DNA of 64,000 nucleotides from Bradyrhizobium valentinum (GTDB lineage: Bacteria; Pseudomonadota; Alphaproteobacteria; Rhizobiales; Xanthobacteraceae). Positions 53,178 to 62,574 of the stretch are shown here, piece by piece (positions within the stretch are counted from its first letter, which is position 1; each line of letters begins with the position of its first letter). The stretch lies in contig NZ_LLXX01000143.1 in the NCBI RefSeq assembly GCF_001440405.1, positions 35,403 through 99,402 on the forward strand, read 5' to 3'. The notes under the pieces are model-generated. The model did not search any database, was not told the origin of the DNA, and saw only the letters and a program-made list of their open reading frames with translations. The translations under genes and the position numbers were made by a program.

Positions 53178-54548
53178 GTGACGGCCAGCTCTGTCCATCT
53201 GTGGATCACCGTCCTTGTGCTTGTGCTGGCCCCGCTGTTCTTCGGGTCCGTCGATCTTTTCTGGATAGCGGTCTGGACTATTCTGCTCTCAACAAGCGCG
53301 TTGTGCGGTGTGGTCGCACCAATGAGCTCCAGTCAGAGCCGGGTATTGCTCGGCTTCCTTGCTTTATGCGGGGTCTATGCGCTGGTGGCGGTCGTTCAGG
53401 TCGTTCCTGATGCGATCAGCCAGCTCAACGATCTAAGTTGGCATCGGGCCAACGAGATTCTTAATCTTAATGCGTTGCCCCGTATTTCTAGCCGAGCCGA
53501 GATTCCACCGATAGCGGCAGGGCATTTTCTGCTCTTTACTACGTCTTTCGTCAGCGCCTTCTGCCTGGGAGTCTCGCAGCGCAATTTCGAAATAATTGTC
53601 CGGTTCGCACAATACTCAATTCTTGCTTACGTTGCTTATGGCCTTGCCGCTTTTGCATTTACGCCGAACACGGTGTTATGGGCCCCTAAGCTCGCTTACC
53701 AGGGAAGTCTGACCGCGACGTTCATTAATCGCAATACCGCCGCCACATTCGTGGGGGCCGGCGTGATCCTGTGGTCCTGCTCAGCCTTTTTCTCGATACA
53801 GTCCTTTCAATTTTCCTCGCTACGGCTGCTGTTACTGTCCAAATTGAATGAGGACCTTGCGTTCAAGATCATTCTTCGATCGGCCGCCGCGCTAATGTGC
53901 TTTTTTGCACTGCTTTTGACGGGCTCACGCGCCGGATTGATTTGCACCTGCTTCGGATTAATGGTGGCGATCATCCTGATGGTCGCTAACAGGCGCAAGG
54001 CGAGATTTTGGTTCATCGCGGTTTCAGTAAGCGCGGCTATTGCGCTCGTTGTCCTGTTGCTCAGTCGGATGGGCCAAATTGTCACTCGTGGGTTGTTGGA
54101 CGAAGCGCGATGGTCAGTCTATGAGTTTTGCGTTGAGGCCGTCCGGCAGCGACCTCTTCTGGGTGCCGGAGTTGGCAGCTTTGCAGATCTGTTTCCATCG
54201 CTCCGGACCAACGACTTCTCCAGTGGGGGCGTCTGGGACTACGCTCACTCCACAATTCTAGAAATTGCAGTCGAGATGGGAATTCCTGTGGCAGCCATGG
54301 TTGTCATTGCGGCGCTGGCCTCCTTTTTTATCCTTGCTCGCGCTGCCCTTATGTCCAAGGACCGGAGCCGGAGCTCGCTGGCTGCAATCGCCGGCATTGT
54401 GGTCCTTAGCTATCTGCACTCGCTCGTCGATTTTTCACTGCAAATTCCTGGCTATCTTATCGTGTTCGGTATTCTGCTCGGTTGCGGGCTCGCCCGAGCA
54501 TCCTCTACCTGCCAGTCCAAGCAACCCGCGATTACGCAATCTTCTTGA
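53178..54548 (+). CDS. O-antigen ligase/polymerase-family membrane protein (Wzy-like)
   Basis: A 456-residue protein with about ten membrane segments. It has a periplasmic loop (about 85-110) and the Wzy_C-type region around LLTGSRAGLICTCFGLM and RQRPLLGAGVGSFADLFPS, with the conserved Arg, Gly and His positions (DYAHSTILEIAVEMG). It joins polysaccharide units as polymerase or ligase. The start is GTG at 53178, 58 bp after the OPX gene, probably in one operon. Confidence 0.9.
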   Translation: MTASSVHLWITVLVLVLAPLFFGSVDLFWIAVWTILLSTSALCGVVAPMSSSQSRVLLGFLALCGVYALVAVVQVVPDAISQLNDLSWHRANEILNLNALPRISSRAEIPPIAAGHFLLFTTSFVSAFCLGVSQRNFEIIVRFAQYSILAYVAYGLAAFAFTPNTVLWAPKLAYQGSLTATFINRNTAATFVGAGVILWSCSAFFSIQSFQFSSLRLLLLSKLNEDLAFKIILRSAAALMCFFALLLTGSRAGLICTCFGLMVAIILMVANRRKARFWFIAVSVSAAIALVVLLLSRMGQIVTRGLLDEARWSVYEFCVEAVRQRPLLGAGVGSFADLFPSLRTNDFSSGGVWDYAHSTILEIAVEMGIPVAAMVVIAALASFFILARAALMSKDRSRSSLAAIAGIVVLSYLHSLVDFSLQIPGYLIVFGILLGCGLARASSTCQSKQPAITQSS

Positions 54549-54635
54549 GTTGAGAGGGAGCGGCAAGCCTGCGTTGAGAGCAGCGGGTCGAGATGCTTAT
54601 GGCGGCCAGAATTATGCGCGGCTTTTTCGAACCGG

Positions 54636-55289
54636 CTATCGATCCGCCAGGCGAACTTTTTTATCAGCTTGCGCCATGGACGGGCCACTCGCAGGATACT
54701 TCACCTCATACCAAAACTTGGCGTCGGTGGCTGATTGTATCTTGAGCCATTGGTAGCCCGTGCTCTGCCAGGGGCGGATCGCTTCGGTCAAATTGTCCAT
54801 AACGAGGTCACCCCGCGTCGTCGCGACGACGAGCACTAGGTGGCCAATTCCGGAGGCTGTCTTGACCACCGATAGCCGCAGAGCTCTAGAGGGCAGACCG
54901 CCTTCAAGGAGCTCGTGCCGTTTAGTTACGGCGTAGTCGTTGCAGTCTCCCATATCTGGGGCAATCGTCCAGCCGTCCCCAAGGTTGGAACCATAAGTCT
55001 TGGAGGCTGGAATGATGGACATGTTGATGCTGTGATTCACACGCTTCAGCAACTCCGAAGTTTCCGTGTTGAATTCGATGCGGTCGCTTTCCGCCGCGCT
55101 TGTCTTGCAATCAGAAGGATATCGAAGGCAAAACCGGACATGCTGAAAAGGAGCTAATGTCGGAGAAGCTTCCGCAATCGCTGGAGGCACATTTGAGTCC
55201 TGTGGGGATCGACTGCGAGCTTCGGCGAGGCCAGCAAACAGTGCGCCTGCAAGGATTGCAGCCAGCATCGAATATAAGTGTCGCGTCAT
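54636..55289 (-). CDS. Transglutaminase-like cysteine peptidase (BTLCP)
   Basis: A 217-residue exported protein. After the signal peptide (MLAAILAGALFAGLAEA) comes the BTLCP core with the catalytic triad: Cys in DMGDCNDYAVTKRHEL, His in GIGHLVLVV and Asp in LVMDNLTEAI. Relatives (LapG-type) cleave biofilm adhesins at the periplasmic face. The ATG at 55289 is chosen for the signal peptide. It is convergent with the Wzy-like gene. Its target might be a secreted repeat protein, which is inference. Confidence 0.9.
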   Translation of the reverse strand: MTRHLYSMLAAILAGALFAGLAEARSRSPQDSNVPPAIAEASPTLAPFQHVRFCLRYPSDCKTSAAESDRIEFNTETSELLKRVNHSINMSIIPASKTYGSNLGDGWTIAPDMGDCNDYAVTKRHELLEGGLPSRALRLSVVKTASGIGHLVLVVATTRGDLVMDNLTEAIRPWQSTGYQWLKIQSATDAKFWYEVKYPASGPSMAQADKKVRLADR

Positions 55290-55440
55290 AAGACAACCAC
55301 CGACCGAGGATGATGCGACCGCTTGTGCGCGCGCTATCAATCGGCGGATTGTCCGGCTGCGAGGTTAAGTCTTCCCTAGCAAACGCCGTTAACGAACTCT
55401 TATGATCTTCTCCTGCAGCCCGCGGTGGTCAAGAGCTGGG

Positions 55441-56418
55441 TCAAATCGTCAGGCAGTTTGAGTGCCAGTTCCAGGCCGTACTGACAATCGATCGGAGGTC
55501 ATGCCGAGGAGACCACCCGATCGTTTGTTTCGCCAGAGCGTTGTCTGCTACCAAAATCGGTGAGTCGCCTTCCCGACGTGGCCCATATTTGACGCTAATG
55601 CTTTTGCCCGCAATGTGCTGAACGGTCTCAAGCAGTTCCTTCACGGTTGTCCCATGACCGGTGCCAAGATTCAGCGCGTGGCTTGTGCCGTTGTTCAAGA
55701 GATGCTCGATCGCGCGGACATGCGCGTCGGCGAGATCGAGCACGTGGACGAAGTCGCGCACGCACGATCCATCCCGCGTTTCATAGTCCGTTCCCAGAAT
55801 CTCAAAATGTGGCCGGCGACCCAAAGCGGTCTCGATCGCTATGGGGAGGGCGTGAGTTTCCGGTGAATGCCATTCACCGATTCTTCCTTCAGGGTCTGCT
55901 CCGGCCGCGTTAAAGTAGCGCAAAATTAGGGATCGAAAGCCCTGGTACAGATCCAAGTCCTTCAATATCTGCTCGACGATCAGCTTACTCCGGCCGTAAG
56001 GATTGATCGGCGCCTGAGGGTGGGCCTCATTGATCGGTATCGAGGAAGGAATACCGTACGTCGCACATGTCGAGGAGAACACGATCTTGTCGATTCCTGC
56101 AGCTTGCGCTGCTCGAAGCAACGTTATCGTGCCGACCACATTGTTCTCGTAGTAGCTGCCTGGGTCCAGAACCGACTGGCCAACCTCAATCGCTGCGGCG
56201 AAATGCACGATGGCGAGCGGTTTGTGTTTCCTGAGCACGTCGTCGAGCTTGCCACGATCCCGGATGTCGCCGATTTCAAGAGGACCCCACTTGACGAATT
56301 CAGCATGACCGTTTGAGAGGTTATCATACACGATTGGCGTGAAGCCCTTAGTGAATAGATCAAGGCAGGTGTGCGCCCCGATGTATCCCGCTCCACCAGC
56401 GACAAGAATATTTGCCAT
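55441..56418 (-). CDS. galE: UDP-glucose 4-epimerase
   Basis: A 325-residue extended SDR enzyme. It has NAD motif GGAGYIGAHTCLDL, SSTCATYG with the catalytic Ser, YGRSK with Tyr and Lys, and GTDYETRDGSCVRDFVHVLD, characteristic of GalE. It interconverts UDP-glucose and UDP-galactose to feed the polysaccharide pathway. The protein is a few residues shorter than E. coli GalE and ends WNWHSNCLTI. Confidence 0.94.
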   Translation of the reverse strand: MANILVAGGAGYIGAHTCLDLFTKGFTPIVYDNLSNGHAEFVKWGPLEIGDIRDRGKLDDVLRKHKPLAIVHFAAAIEVGQSVLDPGSYYENNVVGTITLLRAAQAAGIDKIVFSSTCATYGIPSSIPINEAHPQAPINPYGRSKLIVEQILKDLDLYQGFRSLILRYFNAAGADPEGRIGEWHSPETHALPIAIETALGRRPHFEILGTDYETRDGSCVRDFVHVLDLADAHVRAIEHLLNNGTSHALNLGTGHGTTVKELLETVQHIAGKSISVKYGPRREGDSPILVADNALAKQTIGWSPRHDLRSIVSTAWNWHSNCLTI

Positions 56419-56569
56419 TCTAGGATTTCCCGGAGGGCGCTCGCGGTGTCAGTTCCGCTGCGATTGAAAACGCGATTGTTGCGAACGCCCCGTTCTATGC
56501 CTGAAGGGCGGCTGCGATTTGAAGGATCCAAGCTCAGTCGCGTCTTGAAACAAAGGCGGTAGTCCAGAA

Positions 56570-56791
56570 CTAGACGTAGGTCGTCCAGAGGTTTTTACTA
56601 TGATCGAACACCCACTGCCATAACGTGATCATTCCCCACCCAAGAAAGGCGAGCCATGCGAGCATTGCCAATACAATCATTGTGGCAAGCAGCCAAATCG
56701 CGACCTTCCTGCCCGTTCGCACACCAGTGAATCTGGTTGACGAACCCTGCAATTCGATGTCCGATTTTTCCGATCGCTGGTCATCATTCAT
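56570..56791 (-). CDS. Small membrane protein
   Basis: A 73-residue protein with one long hydrophobic segment (VAIWLLATMIVLAMLAWLAF) and Trp-rich end (GWGMITLWQWVFDHSKNLW). The N-terminal 28 residues are polar. It lies 150 bp upstream of galE on the same strand. The function is unknown. Confidence 0.6.
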   Translation of the reverse strand: MNDDQRSEKSDIELQGSSTRFTGVRTGRKVAIWLLATMIVLAMLAWLAFLGWGMITLWQWVFDHSKNLWTTYV

Positions 56792-57339
56792 TCGTCGTTA
56801 CCGCTCTGAGACAGCGATCAGTAAACGCAAATGCCTGCGATCAGCAATCTCAATGCAAAATTAACGTAAAAGGAGCTTGCTGGCATGTCATTAAATGTAG
56901 ACCCGTTATCCTTACCCCTTAGCGATGATTTGGAGTCAACCAAGGGTGGTCTGCCTGTTGAACGCGACGTCGGCCTGTTCGGAACATGGATTGAGCTTGT
57001 GAGAATGGCTGTTTTGACGCGAGGGCCGAATAGCCCTTGCAAGTCGGTAATCATGCTCGAACGTTCGGGCCAAGAAATAGAATGAGTTAGAGATGATGGT
57101 TCTATGACGCAAGATTGCGTCCCGCTACATGCCGTGCCAGCATATCACTATAGCCGGCAAGATGTGTTGAGAGCGCGGAAAGTCGGATCGACTACTAACA
57201 TGATGCACAAGTCCAACGCCCGCACTTGAACCTCGAAAGCGTGGTCCTGCCCAGTCGTCTAGACAAAGACTGGAGCGCGGCCAGAAGTTCTTCCGAACTC
57301 ATTTTTCTGCGGCCGCCCCGCGATGGATCAATCACACGT
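56792..57339. other. Intergenic region with one possible small gene
   Basis: About 550 bp. The only candidate gene is at 56885-57085 (plus). I saw no terminator or repeat. Confidence 0.35.
56885..57085 (+). CDS. Possible small hypothetical protein
   Basis: A 66-residue frame beginning SLNVDPLSLPLSDDLESTKG and containing DVGLFGTWIELVRMAVLTRG. AAAGGAG lies nine bases before the ATG, which is better than most frames in this region. No domain or signal peptide is visible. Confidence 0.42.
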   Translation: MSLNVDPLSLPLSDDLESTKGGLPVERDVGLFGTWIELVRMAVLTRGPNSPCKSVIMLERSGQEIE

Positions 57340-58005
57340 TCAATAGCCGCTATCCGAGAGCAGAACGACAGGGATTGTGACGACCAATATCTTCACGTCC
57401 AAAGCCATGGACCAGTTGCGTGCATAAAAGGTATCATATTCGACGCGTTGCTCATACGTCGTGGTACTACGCCCGCTCACCTGCCAGAGGCCGGTTATGC
57501 CCGGCCGGCATGAAAGGTAGGCCTCTATGGCGGCGGAGTATCTGACCAGCTCTTCATCGGTAACCGGACGAGGCCCAACAATGCTCATGTCGCCCTTCAG
57601 GACGTTGAACAATTGAGGCAACTCGTCCAGGCTGGATTTGCGTAGAATTGCTCCGATCGCGGTCACCCGAGGATCGTGCCGCAGCTTGCGTGTGGTCGCC
57701 CACTCCGCCGCCGCTCTAGGATCCGAGTCAAGAAGGTCGCGCAGTCGCGCCGATGCATCGGTCGCCATCGTGCGGAATTTCAGGCAATCAAAATACTTCC
57801 CCCTAAAGCCGACGCGCCGGTGACGGAACAGGGCCGGTCCAGGCGACGTCATAACAGTGGCGACGAAACAAATGATCAGCAAAGGCGCGAGTAAGACAAT
57901 TCCAGAGATTGCCAATACAATATCGATTGCCCTCTTGCCAGTTAGTCCAACAGGACGGGGCGACGTTTTTGCAGCAAATCGCAGCGTATCGACCAAATCG
58001 TTCAT
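57340..58005 (-). CDS. Polyprenyl-phosphate sugar-1-phosphate transferase (ExoY/WcaJ-like)
   Basis: A 221-residue initiating transferase. One membrane segment (AIDIVLAISGIVLLAPLLII) is followed by the catalytic domain with all canonical motifs: KFRTMATDA, RKSSLDELPQLFNVLKGDMS, VGPRPVTDEEL and GLWQVSGRSTTTYEQRVEYD. It places the first sugar phosphate on undecaprenyl phosphate at the inner membrane. The canonical sequence contrasts with the homologue at 35148. Confidence 0.93.
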   Translation of the reverse strand: MNDLVDTLRFAAKTSPRPVGLTGKRAIDIVLAISGIVLLAPLLIICFVATVMTSPGPALFRHRRVGFRGKYFDCLKFRTMATDASARLRDLLDSDPRAAAEWATTRKLRHDPRVTAIGAILRKSSLDELPQLFNVLKGDMSIVGPRPVTDEELVRYSAAIEAYLSCRPGITGLWQVSGRSTTTYEQRVEYDTFYARNWSMALDVKILVVTIPVVLLSDSGY

Positions 58006-58432
58006 TTGGCACTCCTTAAGAACTCACTTCTGAAAATACTTCATCCTACGTGTTCTAATTTACCGATTTTTAACATATGAATGCCTGCACTGCAAAAATG
58101 TGCAAGGCTCTATTGTTGGCACGATTTACAAAAAATTAAACACACCTAACGCACTGCGTTTATTAACCATTTCTTCTGCTTGAATCCTGTCCGCTTCGAA
58201 TTGAAGCAACCCTATGCCTCCCTAATATGCTGCAGTGCGATATCTTTGGTCAGCCCGTGCCGGGAAAAGAGGCTAAGAATCGTCATAGTTAAATATTTGT
58301 GCAAGTCTTATCCGTCTTTGACATCAGGTTCTAGGAGGGCGGCATCAACCTGACGTGATCAAGCCAAGGCCGCGGGCCCGGTTTCGTATCGTGAGGGGTT
58401 AGTCTTCTACAAAGCGCGATTTCGAACGGACC
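58006..58432. other. AT-rich intergenic region upstream of the sugar transferase
   Basis: About 430 bp, with 58020-58200 markedly AT-rich (runs such as TTTACAAAAAATTAAACAC). It presumably carries the promoter of the 57340 gene and would suit an H-NS-type silencer. No gene or clear repeat was found. Confidence 0.45.
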
Positions 58433-58801
58433 TCATGGCGGGCGGTGCGGTTCGAGGACCGGCGAGAAGTCCGCAGGCGTACGTTCCTTGCGATCGTCTC
58501 CGGTGAAGACAAACAAGCCCTTGCTGGTTACAATCATGTCGCCTCGCTGGAGGCTTGGGTCGTTCATGGCTCGTTGGTCTGCGGCTTCAGCGTCCTCCTG
58601 GTCAGATGACGGAGGACCCGCAGACCGCGTGCGCGCCTTGGCGACGTATTCCTCGGAGAGACGACGCGCGTCCAGCACGCGTTGCTGCCACTGATCGGCC
58701 GTAAGCGTAGAGTCAGGAAAACCTTCCAGTTCTTCGAGACAGTTCACCCCCGATCCCAGTAGCGACAAGACAACGACCAAAACCGGGGTCCGAAATGTCA
58801 T
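58433..58801 (-). CDS. Exported hypothetical protein
   Basis: A 122-residue protein with an N-terminal signal-like segment (FRTPVLVVVLSLLGSGVNC), which could be a non-standard lipobox ending at Cys 21. A polar helical middle (ADQWQQRVLDARRLSEEYVA) follows and then a C-terminal segment GDMIVTSKGLFVFTGDD. It lies within the polysaccharide cluster on the same strand as its main run. Confidence 0.65.
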   Translation of the reverse strand: MTFRTPVLVVVLSLLGSGVNCLEELEGFPDSTLTADQWQQRVLDARRLSEEYVAKARTRSAGPPSSDQEDAEAADQRAMNDPSLQRGDMIVTSKGLFVFTGDDRKERTPADFSPVLEPHRPP

Positions 58802-58904
58802 GGCAAGCCCGAAAGTTCGGTGATCAAGCGTATCGTAGCGGACACGACAGAGTGTCTATAGGTACTTAGCTGACGCGCAACGGAGCTCGGGTCTTGCTTG
58901 ATAG

Positions 58905-59627
58905 TCAAGATCGGAGTTTCTGCAATGCGTCGGAAAAGCTTTTCTGCTGGGGAGAATTGAGCAGTTCGACCTGAGTCAGAAGCAGCGAACGAATGGATTG
59001 AGGAGCAGCTAAATAACTGCGGGCCGCACTGTCCGCGAATCCGTGGCGTATCAGCTGTTGAAACTCGCTAATAATTTTCAGCCGGAGCGGTTCAGGCGCG
59101 ATATGGAGCAGGGGCGTCGCAACGACGGTCCGGCGGATCGAGATCCATGCTTCGTTCGGAGAGGCTTCATAGGACATGGAGAGCGCGTCAAAAGACCGTT
59201 CGTTCAACAGACCGTGCAGCACCTCCAGGTTGAACACCAGCAGCCAAACGAACGAATCTCGCGGAGTGCAACTCAGGATCAGTCTCGAACGAGCCTCAAG
59301 AGAGCGGACGTGCCGGTCGAACTCCTTGGTGAACCCGGCCCGTAGCGCGGCTTCCGCCAGGGGCATTTCCATGAGCAACATTGCCCTCTGAGAATGGGTG
59401 TCACAAGCGCTGAGGCTCTGCGCAGCGCGACTTTCCAGCGTCTGCGTCGATGCCGTCCGATTGAACCTTTCTAAGCGCAAGAGACGACTTTCGATGTCCC
59501 GAAAATCATCAGCCGCCTCGCTCCGCGGAAGAACGAAAAATCCCCAAACCAGCCCCAGGCAGCCAACTGCAAGCGTCAGCGCTCGTCCAACGACCAATGC
59601 AAGAGGAGTCTTTGATGCGGGGCCCAA
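58905..59627 (-). CDS. Hypothetical membrane-anchored protein of the polysaccharide cluster
   Basis: A 240-residue protein with one N-terminal membrane segment (LALVVGRALTLAVGCLGLVW) and a helical periplasmic part (DIESRLLRLERFNRTAS, AEAALRAGFTKEFDRHVRSL). It starts 3 bp after the Wzc-like gene, so the two are co-transcribed and probably coupled. I do not recognise the family; small exported partners of Wzc occur in rhizobial clusters. Confidence 0.75.
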   Translation of the reverse strand: MGPASKTPLALVVGRALTLAVGCLGLVWGFFVLPRSEAADDFRDIESRLLRLERFNRTASTQTLESRAAQSLSACDTHSQRAMLLMEMPLAEAALRAGFTKEFDRHVRSLEARSRLILSCTPRDSFVWLLVFNLEVLHGLLNERSFDALSMSYEASPNEAWISIRRTVVATPLLHIAPEPLRLKIISEFQQLIRHGFADSAARSYLAAPQSIRSLLLTQVELLNSPQQKSFSDALQKLRS

Positions 59628-59630
59628 GAC

Positions 59631-61892
59631 CTAGACGGTTTCCGCCGATGCCGGTTCATTTGTGTAATAAGTATAACGCCGATCGGAATAACCTTCGAAG
59701 CGGCGCATGACGGCTTCATCGGCTTTGTTGAGGACGGCACCCAGGAGGCGCTCGGACACGATGGGGGAGGCGCGGACGGCCTTGACAATCTCGTCGGTGG
59801 ATGTGCTGCCCCACTCAACGACCAACACAAAGGCGTCGAACAGATGGGCCACAGCCTTGACGTCAACCACCGGAAGGATTGGTGGCAAGTCGACAAGGAC
59901 ATAGTCGTAATTGCTCTCGGCGGCCCTGAGCATATCCTTCATCGCCGGCGAGTTCAGGATGTCGGAACTGTGGGAAGGCTTCATCCGCGTTGAAGATGGC
60001 AAGAAATCAAATTTAAATTTGGAGTCCGTGATGACCAGATCGTCAAAGTCCGATTTGTCGGCAACCATGTTGACCAAGCCTCGCGTATTTACATAGCCAA
60101 GGGCCCGGCTCATCGAAGGGTTTCGCAAGTCGGCGTCAATCAGCAAGGTGCGTGCGCCGTTCTTTGCAACGAAGGCCGCAAAACCTGTTGCGACCGTGGT
60201 TTTTCCTTCGCCAGGGAGCGCCGAAACTATCCCGATAACCTTGCCCCCGGTGGGGTGAAGGTCGATGGCGACCTTGATGTAGCGCAGAGCCTCGGCCGTT
60301 GCGGAAAAAGGCGCAACTTCGCTGATCTGTCGAAATGCGCTTGAATCCCGGGTCGCATGCCGTTTGCGTAGCACAGATTTGTTCTGTGGAAACGCGGGTA
60401 ATACGGCGAGGCAACTTACTCCCAGCAGTTTTTCAAGTTGCGCACGGGTGTGGATCTGGCGATTCATATGTTCGCGGCCAAAGGCTAACAATATTCCAAG
60501 CGCCAGTCCGGAAAGCGATGCAAGTGCAAGTGTCAATCCGATCTTTGGCGAACTTGGCATGCGGGGAGGGGTGGCCACTGTGACAACTCGGGCCTCAGTC
60601 GAGGGAAATGATTGTTGCTGCACAGATTGAGTGAAGCGTGAGAGGAATGTCTCATAAATACCGCGATAGGTATTCGCGGCAGTTTCAAGCTCGCGCAGGC
60701 GGACTTGTGATTGTCTGGTCGAGCCGGAGTTCTGGAAGACCTCAATCATGCGCTTATCAATGGATTCTTCCTGACTTTTGGCGATCTGCAGTTCACTCTT
60801 GTAACTTTCAGCGATGCGGGAAATCTCATCCCAGATCGCCCGCTGCAGAGCCGCCATTTCAGCCCGTAGATTTCTGGCGGCCGTATGATCCCCTCCATAG
60901 CGGGAGCTCCACTCCGATTCCTTGTTCTGATTGTCCAAAAATTGCTGCCGAAGCCTCGTGATAACCGGATTGCTGAGTGCATCCGTTACCACCGGATCAG
61001 GAATGTTGAAGCGGTTTTCCTTGTCCGACCGCTGTTCCAGAACGCGCGATATCCGGTCAAGCTTGGCCCGAGCCTGGCTGGTATCGGCACGGGCCTTGGC
61101 CAAGGCTATTCCAAGCTGATCAAGCTCGACTTCACTCGCCAACTTGCCATCGACACCGATGATAATGCTATTTTCGGACTTGAAGTCTTGAACTTCCTTA
61201 TAGGCATTGCTCGCCTGCTGGCGCAGCTCACCAATTCGCTGCTCAAGCCATGCGGTGGCGCGACGAGTCGCTTCAAACTTCGCCTGCAGTTGATCTTCGA
61301 TGTAGGCATCGGCAAAGGCATTGGCGATCGTGGCAGCCTTTTCCCGATCAAGCGAGGTATAGGCGATCTGCTCGATGTAGCTGCGTCCGAGGCGGGTGAC
61401 GCGCAGATCAGCCTTAACGGCGTCTACGACGCGGCGCATCAGTTCTTCTTTCGAAGGCTCCGGTTCTGGTCCTGAATCCGACTTGAACAACGAAAAGATA
61501 CGGCGTCTGAGCCCCGGTCCGGACCCGACGAATTCGGGGTCCTCGGTCAAACGCAAGCGACGAATAACGGCTTCGACAACTTTTTCGGACTTGGTAGTCT
61601 CTATCTCGCTTTCGACCGCTGCATCTTCAATGCTGCGATTTTCAGAGGCCATTTCGGTCTGTGTCCAGGTAACCCTCTTGGTATCGATGATCATGTCCGC
61701 TTGCGCAGTGTACCTGAACGGCGAAGTTGCGATGTAGGCGGTTCCAACAACCGTCAAGAGAGCGGTAACCAAGGCGATCAGGCGCCACTGGCGGCCCAGA
61801 AAATCGCGTATCTGAAGCATGGACAACGTTCCGGAATCGGGATCGTTGTCAATCGCCGGCGTGTAGGGGGAAAACTGCCGGGCAATGTTCAT
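59631..61892 (-). CDS. Polysaccharide co-polymerase/tyrosine autokinase (Wzc/ExoP-like)
   Basis: A 753-residue inner-membrane protein. An N-terminal Wzz domain with membrane segments (about 35-55 and 455-475) and a long coiled coil (about 200-430) precede the cytoplasmic BY-kinase domain. The kinase has Walker A SALPGEGKTTVATGF, Walker A' LLIDADLRNP and Walker B YDYVLVDLPP. A Tyr cluster near the end (EGYSDRRYTYYTNEP) is the usual autophosphorylation site. It controls polymer length and export with the OPX protein. Confidence 0.94.
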   Translation of the reverse strand: MNIARQFSPYTPAIDNDPDSGTLSMLQIRDFLGRQWRLIALVTALLTVVGTAYIATSPFRYTAQADMIIDTKRVTWTQTEMASENRSIEDAAVESEIETTKSEKVVEAVIRRLRLTEDPEFVGSGPGLRRRIFSLFKSDSGPEPEPSKEELMRRVVDAVKADLRVTRLGRSYIEQIAYTSLDREKAATIANAFADAYIEDQLQAKFEATRRATAWLEQRIGELRQQASNAYKEVQDFKSENSIIIGVDGKLASEVELDQLGIALAKARADTSQARAKLDRISRVLEQRSDKENRFNIPDPVVTDALSNPVITRLRQQFLDNQNKESEWSSRYGGDHTAARNLRAEMAALQRAIWDEISRIAESYKSELQIAKSQEESIDKRMIEVFQNSGSTRQSQVRLRELETAANTYRGIYETFLSRFTQSVQQQSFPSTEARVVTVATPPRMPSSPKIGLTLALASLSGLALGILLAFGREHMNRQIHTRAQLEKLLGVSCLAVLPAFPQNKSVLRKRHATRDSSAFRQISEVAPFSATAEALRYIKVAIDLHPTGGKVIGIVSALPGEGKTTVATGFAAFVAKNGARTLLIDADLRNPSMSRALGYVNTRGLVNMVADKSDFDDLVITDSKFKFDFLPSSTRMKPSHSSDILNSPAMKDMLRAAESNYDYVLVDLPPILPVVDVKAVAHLFDAFVLVVEWGSTSTDEIVKAVRASPIVSERLLGAVLNKADEAVMRRFEGYSDRRYTYYTNEPASAETV

Positions 61893-61956
61893 GCCTAGTT
61901 CCTGTCTAACTCTGCCCGTTTGGCTCGGGTGGGCGTACCGCTAAACGGTTTCGAAT

Positions 61957-62574
61957 TCAACGTGTGGGGCTAACGGGACCTGCCGCGTTCGTTGATGAAG
62001 CGCTGGGGTTGTTGAGGCCGGGAGCCGAAATTTGGACAAGCGCCGAAACGGTGCCGCCACCGCCCGGTGCCAACGTGGAGCGACGCGACCCGTTCGGGTT
62101 CACCACGATCACGCTGCCTACCGAACTGGTCGCAAAAGCGGTCGCAGCCTCCGTCGCGGCGGTCGAGAGATCTCCCGCAACCGCGGCAAACGCTGCCTGG
62201 AACTGTCCGTCCTGGAAGCCGGCGACCGCCTGCTGGATGAGTTGGCCTGCTTGCTGGTCAATGGTCGAACAAGCGACTGCGGCTTGGGCGAGGCCGGCAG
62301 CGATCGCCGTCTGAAATCGGGGGGTAGTGCCTTTCGCAACTCGGACAAGATCCGCGGCAAGTGAGGCGTCTGTTCCGGCGAGATCCCGTGTCGTTGCCTC
62401 GATGGTGCGGGTATCGGAATTGGGGGTGACCAAACCTTGCGGGTTGGCGCGGAAGTGACTTATCGCCTGTTCGGAAGCGCTCGGGTTGATGCACGCTGCC
62501 CAACCCTGGGCTACGGAAATGGCGAGAAACGCCGCAGCAAAAAGCGCGATGGACGTGATGGGGGTGGTGATCAT
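61957..62574 (-). CDS. Exported hypothetical protein
   Basis: A 205-residue protein with a signal peptide (SIALFAAAFLAISVAQGWAA), an Ala/Gln-rich helical middle (QTAIAAGLAQAAVACSTIDQ, AGQLIQQAVAGFQDGQFQAA) and a Ser/Gly/Pro-rich tail. It lies immediately upstream of the Wzc-like gene and may be the first gene of that operon. No family is recognised. The 20-bp repeats at 62611 are just upstream. Confidence 0.72.
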   Translation of the reverse strand: MITTPITSIALFAAAFLAISVAQGWAACINPSASEQAISHFRANPQGLVTPNSDTRTIEATTRDLAGTDASLAADLVRVAKGTTPRFQTAIAAGLAQAAVACSTIDQQAGQLIQQAVAGFQDGQFQAAFAAVAGDLSTAATEAATAFATSSVGSVIVVNPNGSRRSTLAPGGGGTVSALVQISAPGLNNPSASSTNAAGPVSPTR

